A stretch of DNA of 10,458 nt from CAYGUI01 sp964353115. Its GTDB lineage: Bacteria; Pseudomonadota; Gammaproteobacteria; JAGOUU01. How positions within the stretch are numbered: position 1 is the first letter of the stretch; the number at the start of each line of letters is the position of its first letter. Below the pieces are notes generated by a model that ran no database searches, was not told where the DNA came from, and saw only the letters and a program-made list of their open reading frames with translations. Below, piece by piece: positions 5,468-10,458 of the stretch. A program made the translations under genes and the position numbers. The DNA is taken from positions 1 to 10,458 of the forward strand of contig CAYGUI010000044.1 in assembly GCA_964353115.1 (NCBI GenBank), given 5' to 3'.

Positions 5468-5656
5468 ATGAGATACGAGTGTCATGATTGTGAAATGAGT
5501 GTTGATGGACTAACTTGCGGAAAATGTGGGACTGAATTAATCCATGATGAAATAACTAAAAATGGAAAAACTATTCAAGTTTCTAAGTGCCCAAAATGTG
5601 AAGGAATGATCAAATCACCACAATGCTGCGGCAGTGATATGGAGCCAGATTCTTAA
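5468..5656 (+). CDS. Small zinc-ribbon protein, function unknown
   Basis: This 62-residue protein has eight cysteines in ribbon-like pairs: C5/C8 and C17/C20 (YECHDC and LTCGKCG), then C41/C44 (KCPKC) and adjacent C53/C54 (PQCCGSDM). That is enough for two Zn sites. The middle (residues about 22-40) has the pattern of a short beta hairpin, HDEITKNGKTIQVSKC. It has no signal peptide or membrane segment. Similar small proteins with VSKCP...IKSPMCCG endings occur in several proteobacteria as conserved hypotheticals (from recall); no function is established that I know of. It has the best ribosome binding site in the window, is transcribed divergently from mmpA across 123 bp, and ends 6 bp from the convergent malic enzyme gene. 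Nucleic-acid or protein binding is possible but not shown. Confidence 0.8.
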   Translation: MRYECHDCEMSVDGLTCGKCGTELIHDEITKNGKTIQVSKCPKCEGMIKSPQCCGSDMEPDS

Positions 5657-5662
5657 AATTTT

Positions 5663-7333
5663 TTAAATATTTTCTATTGTCGGATATTGAAAATTATAGC
5701 GCTCTTCATTAACGCGCATTTCAACTTCGCTTAGCTTAATTTTGCTATGCCCTTCTTCTATCGCGCGTTTAGCAACAGCAATAGCAATTTTTTTGCTGGT
5801 AATCAAACTATCTTCTATATTCGGCAATAATTGCGCTTTGCTGTCAGTAACTGTTGGGCATGCATGAGCCAATGCCTCACACGCCGCCCAAATCATGCCA
5901 TCTGAAACCGTTGTAGCATGCGATGCCAAAACTCCAAGACCTAAACCTGGAAATACAAAAGAATTATTACATTGCGCAGTATTTTCAAACGGACTACCAG
6001 TTGCAATTAAAGCTTTACCATCAGTCCATTCTAAAAGATCTTTTGGCACAGCTTCAGCAAGATGGCTAGGATTAGACAAAGGAAATATAATTGGATATTC
6101 AACATGCTTCGCCATTTCACGCACAATTTCTTCATTAAATGCGCCCTTAACTGTTGAGCAGCCAATTAAAACAGTTGGTTTATGATTTTTAATAACTTCT
6201 AATAAACTAATATTTTTATTATTTTTAACATCCCAATTAGCAATATGCTCTTCAGTTTTAGCATATGGCTCTTGAAAAAACGCTAACTCTTCCATTGATT
6301 TTAATAATAAACCTTGACGATCAACCATATGAATTTTACTATGCGCTTCTTCATCTGATAAACCATTAGTAATCATCGCATTTGCCATTTGATCAGCAAT
6401 TCCAGTTCCAGCAGTTCCCGCACCTAAAAATACTATACGTTGATCTTCTAATTTTTCACCAGTAACATTAAGTGCTGATAATAAGCTCGCAAGAGCTGTA
6501 GCCCCAGTTCCTTGCATATCATCGTTGAAAGTCGTAATTTTATCACGGTATTTTAGTAAAACATTACGCGCATTATCACGTCCTAAATCTTCCCAGTGTA
6601 AAAATATTCCAGGAAATTTATTTGTTAATGCCGCAACAAAGCTATCGATAAAATCATAATACTCTTTACCGCTAATTCTTTTATGGCGCCAACCTAAATA
6701 AGATGGATCATCAAGTAACTTTTGATTATTAGTCCCAACATCAAGCTGAATTGGTAAACAGTGCATAGGATTAACACCACCACATGCGGTATAAACAGTA
6801 AGTTTTCCAATTGCAATATCAATACCACCAACGCCCCAATCACCTATTCCAAGCACTCCCTCACCATCAGTAACCAATGCTAAACGAATATCACGATCAA
6901 TAACGCAGCTGTCTAAAATTTCTGGAATCCTATCTTTATCTTCATAGCTAATAAATAAACCTCGAGCGCGGCGAAACTCGGTACTATAGTTTTCTACTGC
7001 ATCACCAATAGTTGGTGTATATACTATCGGCAAAATTTCTGCCACATGACGCTTTAATAGTGCGTAAAATAATGTTTGATTAGCATCTTGCAGACCACTT
7101 AAAAATATATATTGGCGCAGCGGGCTGTGAATTGAAATTAACTGCTGATAACGAGCATTAATTTGCTTTTCTAAATCATGAACTGTTGCTGGCAATAGCC
7201 CCCATAACTTAAATTTATCACGCTCTTCTTTAGTAAAAGAGGTATCTTTATTTATTTCATAATCATCAATAATATCGTGTGGAGATTTATCAATTTGAAA
7301 AGTGTGAGTTTTGTAATCGTATTTTATAGTCAT
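5663..7333 (-). CDS. maeA: NAD-type malic enzyme (malate dehydrogenase, decarboxylating)
   Basis: The enzyme oxidises and decarboxylates L-malate to pyruvate and CO2 with reduction of NAD(P)+, linking the TCA cycle to pyruvate in the cytosol. The 556 residues are close to E. coli MaeA (565) and belong to the large malic enzyme class. Visible features are the catalytic Tyr in LPIVYTPTIGDAV (Y105), RGLFISY, the catalytic Lys in IGKLTVYTACGGV (K177), metal ligands E248/D249 in HWEDLGRDNA and D271/D272 in TFNDDMQGTGA, the Rossmann loop FLGAGTAGTG (about 302-311), PLSNPS and CNNSFVFPGLGLGV. Between GSPF (446-449) and AQCNN the protein has only three residues, where E. coli has about a dozen, so a loop near the active site is shortened. 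Cofactor choice (NAD versus NADP) is inferred from similarity. It starts 18 bp after lolD without a visible Shine-Dalgarno sequence and is probably the last gene of the serS-lol transcript. Confidence 0.96.
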   Translation of the reverse strand: MTIKYDYKTHTFQIDKSPHDIIDDYEINKDTSFTKEERDKFKLWGLLPATVHDLEKQINARYQQLISIHSPLRQYIFLSGLQDANQTLFYALLKRHVAEILPIVYTPTIGDAVENYSTEFRRARGLFISYEDKDRIPEILDSCVIDRDIRLALVTDGEGVLGIGDWGVGGIDIAIGKLTVYTACGGVNPMHCLPIQLDVGTNNQKLLDDPSYLGWRHKRISGKEYYDFIDSFVAALTNKFPGIFLHWEDLGRDNARNVLLKYRDKITTFNDDMQGTGATALASLLSALNVTGEKLEDQRIVFLGAGTAGTGIADQMANAMITNGLSDEEAHSKIHMVDRQGLLLKSMEELAFFQEPYAKTEEHIANWDVKNNKNISLLEVIKNHKPTVLIGCSTVKGAFNEEIVREMAKHVEYPIIFPLSNPSHLAEAVPKDLLEWTDGKALIATGSPFENTAQCNNSFVFPGLGLGVLASHATTVSDGMIWAACEALAHACPTVTDSKAQLLPNIEDSLITSKKIAIAVAKRAIEEGHSKIKLSEVEMRVNEERYNFQYPTIENI

Positions 7334-7351
7334 AATTATTTATATTTTTAT

Positions 7352-8029
7352 TTAAGACAACTTACCATTTTCAAGAACCAAAATTTTATTTACAGTTCTA
7401 GCCAAATTTTGATCGTGAGTTACGATAACAAAACTAGTACCAAATTCGCTAGTTAAATCTAAAAACTGCTGATAAACTTTGTCAGCTGTTTTTGGATCTA
7501 AATTTCCAGTTGGCTCATCAGCAAAAACACATTTAGGGCGTGTTATTAATGCACGGGCAATTGCCACTCGCTGCCGCTCACCACCTGATAGCATATACGG
7601 TCGATGCGAAAATCTTTCAGCAAGACCAATTTTTGCTAATAATTCACGCGCGCACGCTATTGCTTCTTTTTTATTAATATTTTGAATTAATAACGGCATT
7701 GCTACATTTTCCTCAGCACTAAACTCTGGTAATAAATAATGGAATTGAAAAACTATTCCCAGATATTTATTGCGGATTATTTCGCGTTTATGCTCAGAAA
7801 TTTCAGCCAAATTTTCATTATTAATAAAAACATCGCCAGAGTCGGGTAAGTCAAGGCCAGATAAAATATGTAATAAAGTAGTTTTACCAGAGCCACTAGT
7901 ACCGATTATTGCGACATTTTCTCGCTCGCCAATACTAAAATCAAGATCTTTAAGAATCTCAATTTTATTATTGCCGTCAGTAAAGCTTTTGCTAATGTTT
8001 TTACAATTTAATATAATTTTTTCACTCAT
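7352..8029 (-). CDS. lolD: Lipoprotein-releasing ABC transporter ATP-binding protein LolD
   Basis: LolD is the ATPase of the inner-membrane complex that extracts mature lipoproteins from the inner membrane and passes them to LolA for transfer to the outer membrane. The 225 residues match the family length. The motifs, in order, are Walker A GTSGSGKT (43-50), Q-loop at Q95 in FQFHYLLPEF, signature LSGGERQ (147-153), Walker B FADEPTGNLD (D171, E172) and the switch His in VTHD (H205). The stretch HYLLPEFSAEENVAMPLLI is typical of LolD within the wider MacB-like group. ATG 8029 overlaps the lolC stop by 8 nt (ATGAGTGA), so translation is coupled and the permease and ATPase are made together. Confidence 0.96.
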   Translation of the reverse strand: MSEKIILNCKNISKSFTDGNNKIEILKDLDFSIGERENVAIIGTSGSGKTTLLHILSGLDLPDSGDVFINNENLAEISEHKREIIRNKYLGIVFQFHYLLPEFSAEENVAMPLLIQNINKKEAIACARELLAKIGLAERFSHRPYMLSGGERQRVAIARALITRPKCVFADEPTGNLDPKTADKVYQQFLDLTSEFGTSFVIVTHDQNLARTVNKILVLENGKLS

Positions 8030-9263
8030 TTTTTAATATCTTAGCTGGAATTATTTTTGCTGCCCGAAAAGCAGGATATATTGTTAATAATAAACTTAGG
8101 CCAAAAGCAACCAATATTATAACCATAACATCTTGCCACATCACCATACTCGGCAAGTAGCTCACTATTGCTGCTTGATTTGAAAAGATATTAATATTCA
8201 ATACATTTTCAATAAATTCAGTAATATTGCGAATATAAATAGCTGTCGGCACACCTAAAACCACACCAAATATAATTCCCATTGAAGAAATAATTAGTCC
8301 CTGTAGTATAAATATTTTTATAATTCTGTTTTTGCTAATCCCAAGAGCACGCAATATTGAAATTTGCGCCTGCTTTTTAAATACTGTCATAACCAAAGTT
8401 GCTAAGACATTAAATAAGGCAACAGCGACTATTAATAATAAAATAATAGTTATTACTGTTTTCTCCAATTGTACCGCTTTAAAGAAATTATTATTTAAGT
8501 CAGTCCAGTCTTTGATTATAGGATTGTATTGTTTTAAATTAATTTTTAATTTATTGGCAAAAATCGGCGCTTGTAATAAATCAGCAGTTTTAAGCTGAAT
8601 GGCCTCTGGCGCTGAATTTTTTAAGAATTTATTAGCATCTAAAATATTAATAAAAACTAAGTCTTCATCGTACATTTTATAATCTAAATCAAAAATTGCT
8701 GCTATTTTAAATTGCTTAATAATTGGAGTTATACCAGCAATATTAAATTTTACCACCGGGGATATTAACGATATTTTCTCACCAATCTGCCAGCCATATT
8801 TATCAGCCAAGCCACGACCTATAATAATATTAAACTTTCCCGGAACTAGTTTTTCTAAATTATACTTAAAAAAGTCTTGCGAAAAATTTATAACTTTATA
8901 AAAATCACTCGGTGTTATGCCCTTAAGATCAACAATACCCAAATTATTATTATCTAGAATCATAGCCTGGGTATTAATAATTTTAGACTTGGCGACTATA
9001 TTATTTTTATTAATTTCTATATTTTTTTCACAGGATGCTAAATATTGCTTAGGACAGTTCACTATAACTTCAGGAACTACACTTAAAATCCGTTTTTTAA
9101 GCTCTTTGTCATAGCCATTCATGACTGATAACACGACGATCAATGAAAAGACGCCAAGAAAGATTCCAATTACTGAAATCCAGGAAATTAGCGAAATAAA
9201 TTTTTTATCACGAAAGCCAAAGGCATAACGCCGTGCTATTAGCCAAGCAGTTTTATCAAACAC
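8022..9263 (-). CDS. lolC: Lipoprotein-releasing ABC transporter permease, LolC/LolE family
   Basis: This is the membrane subunit that works with LolD to release lipoproteins to LolA. The 413 residues are family length. ARRYAFGFRDKKFISLISW and the first membrane helix (about 23-49, ending VVLSVMNGYDKEL) match LolC/LolE N-termini. A large periplasmic domain spans about 50-265. The FtsX-type C-terminal half has three helices (about 270-295, 318-345 and 375-400) and the ISILRALGIS coupling-helix region facing LolD. The start codon is GTG at 9263; an ATG two bases upstream is in another frame. Only one permease gene sits beside lolD, with no separate lolE in this operon. Either the complex is a homodimer (LolF-like) or a second permease gene lies elsewhere. 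serS ends 5 bp upstream. The symbol is chosen by position; LolE is equally possible. Confidence 0.9.
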   Translation of the reverse strand: MFDKTAWLIARRYAFGFRDKKFISLISWISVIGIFLGVFSLIVVLSVMNGYDKELKKRILSVVPEVIVNCPKQYLASCEKNIEINKNNIVAKSKIINTQAMILDNNNLGIVDLKGITPSDFYKVINFSQDFFKYNLEKLVPGKFNIIIGRGLADKYGWQIGEKISLISPVVKFNIAGITPIIKQFKIAAIFDLDYKMYDEDLVFINILDANKFLKNSAPEAIQLKTADLLQAPIFANKLKINLKQYNPIIKDWTDLNNNFFKAVQLEKTVITIILLLIVAVALFNVLATLVMTVFKKQAQISILRALGISKNRIIKIFILQGLIISSMGIIFGVVLGVPTAIYIRNITEFIENVLNINIFSNQAAIVSYLPSMVMWQDVMVIILVAFGLSLLLTIYPAFRAAKIIPAKILKNE

Positions 9264-9268
9264 ATTAA

Positions 9269-10458
9269 TTATATTTTTGTTATACCGTTCATATATGGCA
9301 ACAAGATTTCTGGTATTTTGATGCTACCATCTTCTTGCTGATAATTTTCCATGACCGCAACCAATGCGCGTCCCACTGCAACGCCTGAGCCATTTAAAGT
9401 ATGAACTAGCTCATTTTTACCAGTTTCATTATTTTTAAAACGTGCTTTCATACGGCGCGACTGAAAATCAGTACAGTTACTACATGATGAAATTTCGCGA
9501 TAAGTTTTTTGTGATGGGATCCACACTTCCAAATCATAAGTTTTTGCTGAGCAAAAACCAATATCACCAGAGCATAAATTAACTACGCGATATGGTAATT
9601 GTAACAACCTTAAAATATTTTCAGCATGCTCACGCATATTTTCTAAAATCTCAAAAGATTTATCAGGGTGGGCAATTTGTACCATTTCAATTTTTTCAAA
9701 TTGATGCATGCGAATTAAGCCGCGAGTATCACGCCCGTATGATCCAGCTTCACTACGAAAACATGCACTATGCGCCGTGAATTTTAGCGGCAAATCTTTT
9801 TCAGTAATAATGCTATCGGCAACTAAATTAGTTAATGGAACTTCAGAAGTTGAAATCAAAGCTAGTTCTCGCTCATCATGCTTAGTGAAAAATATATCAT
9901 CCGCAAATTTTGGCAACTGGCCCGTGCCAATATAACACTCAGGCTTAACTAAATATGGTACTGATATTTCCTGATAACCATGCTCCATTGTTTGAATATC
10001 CAACATAAATTGCGCTAACGCACGGTGCAAACGCGCAAGACCACTGCGCATTACGGCAAAACGTGCACCAGATAATTTTGTGCCAGCTTCCATATCAAGC
10101 ATATTATCGCGCGCACCTAAATCGACATGATCTTTAACTTCAAAATTAAACTGAGGAATTTCACCCCATTTTTTTATTTCTTGATTACTATCTTCATCTT
10201 TACCAGCTGGCACAGATTGATCTAATAAGTTTGGAACCGCTAAATAAATATCATGTAAATTAGTTTGAATTTCTTCTAGCTCTTTTGCTTTACTTTTTAG
10301 CTCTTCGCCAATTTTAGCGACTTCAGCCATTACAGCGTCAACTTCGCCATTATCAGATTTATTACGTTTTAATTCGCCAATTTTTTTTGATAAATTATTA
10401 CGCTTACTTTGCAAGTTTTCAGTTAAAACTTGAATATCTTTGCGTTTTTCTTCTAAAT
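9269..10458 (-). CDS. serS: Seryl-tRNA synthetase (5' end off window)
   Basis: SerRS charges tRNA-Ser (and tRNA-Sec, where present) with serine in the cytosol. The frame is open to the right edge, giving 395 residues. Alignment with E. coli (430 residues) suggests about 32 N-terminal residues are missing. The visible N-terminal part (LEEKRKDIQVLTENLQ onward) is the tRNA-binding coiled coil, whose second arm contains EELKSKAKELEEIQ. The class II catalytic core follows: TGQLPKFADDIF, TSEVPLTNL, motif 2 in CFRSEAGSYGRDTRGL then RMHQFEKIEMVQ, TYDLEVWIPSQ, REISSCSN, and motif 3 LNGSGVAVGRALVAVMENYQ. It ends PYMNGITKI, as in the family. The codon at 10414 is a TTG within the coiled coil and not the start. 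It is the first visible gene of the serS-lolC-lolD-maeA run. Confidence 0.97.
   Translation of the reverse strand, partial: LEEKRKDIQVLTENLQSKRNNLSKKIGELKRNKSDNGEVDAVMAEVAKIGEELKSKAKELEEIQTNLHDIYLAVPNLLDQSVPAGKDEDSNQEIKKWGEIPQFNFEVKDHVDLGARDNMLDMEAGTKLSGARFAVMRSGLARLHRALAQFMLDIQTMEHGYQEISVPYLVKPECYIGTGQLPKFADDIFFTKHDERELALISTSEVPLTNLVADSIITEKDLPLKFTAHSACFRSEAGSYGRDTRGLIRMHQFEKIEMVQIAHPDKSFEILENMREHAENILRLLQLPYRVVNLCSGDIGFCSAKTYDLEVWIPSQKTYREISSCSNCTDFQSRRMKARFKNNETGKNELVHTLNGSGVAVGRALVAVMENYQQEDGSIKIPEILLPYMNGITKI

Noticed and set aside
4288..5656. Complete mobile element carrying mmpA-fic
   Set aside because: No transposase, integrase, terminal inverted repeats, target duplication or tRNA attachment site is visible around the pair, so only an accessory cargo origin can be suggested.
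5650..5690. Terminator between the zinc-ribbon gene and maeA
   Set aside because: Only weak A/T pairing (AAAATTTTTTAAATATTTT) is seen, with no G+C stem, so an intrinsic terminator cannot be supported.
10412..10414. TTG at 10414 as the serS start
   Set aside because: The frame continues upstream to the window edge with residues matching the SerRS coiled coil, so this is an internal leucine codon.

Overview
The window is AT-rich DNA (roughly one third G+C by eye) from a gammaproteobacterium. The evidence is a set of full-length proteins that match E. coli-type proteins from end to end: AccA, LpxH, SerS, LolC/E, LolD, MaeA and TilS. LpxH plus the Lol genes imply a Gram-negative cell with lipid A and outer-membrane lipoproteins. 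The base composition and the palindromic repeat inside a gene would fit a host-associated lineage such as the Legionellales, but the sequence alone does not prove this. Coding density is very high: the longest stretch without a complete gene is about 120 bp.

Left region (1-2883). tilS (tRNA-Ile lysidine synthase, running off the left edge) lies just downstream of accA (acetyl-CoA carboxylase alpha subunit), both on the minus strand. lpxH (lipid A synthesis) and a Mth938-like gene form a divergent plus-strand pair whose start lies about 30 bp from that of accA. The tilS reading frame runs straight into a 9-bp tandem repeat ending in a REP-like palindrome, which is translated as a Ser-Ser-Pro tract.

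Middle region (2884-5656). An alanine/glycine:cation symporter has its own promoter. It converges on a two-gene accessory module on the minus strand, mobile mystery protein A (Xre-type regulator) and mobile mystery protein B (Fic domain). The regulator carries an apparent premature stop. The conserved C-terminal segment is still readable in frame beyond the stop and ends overlapping the fic start codon. A 123-bp, extremely AT-rich divergent region with a good sigma70-type promoter and several repeats separates this module from a 62-residue, eight-cysteine zinc-ribbon gene.

Right region (5663-10458). A minus-strand housekeeping run reads serS (5' end off the window), lolC/lolE-type permease, lolD ATPase and NAD-type malic enzyme. 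The gaps or overlaps are 5 bp, -8 bp and 18 bp, so this is probably one operon.

Most of the window is ordinary core genome. The notable items are the repeat translated inside tilS, the interrupted mmpA with its possible operators, the hairpin inside the fic 3' end, and a short active-site loop in the malic enzyme.
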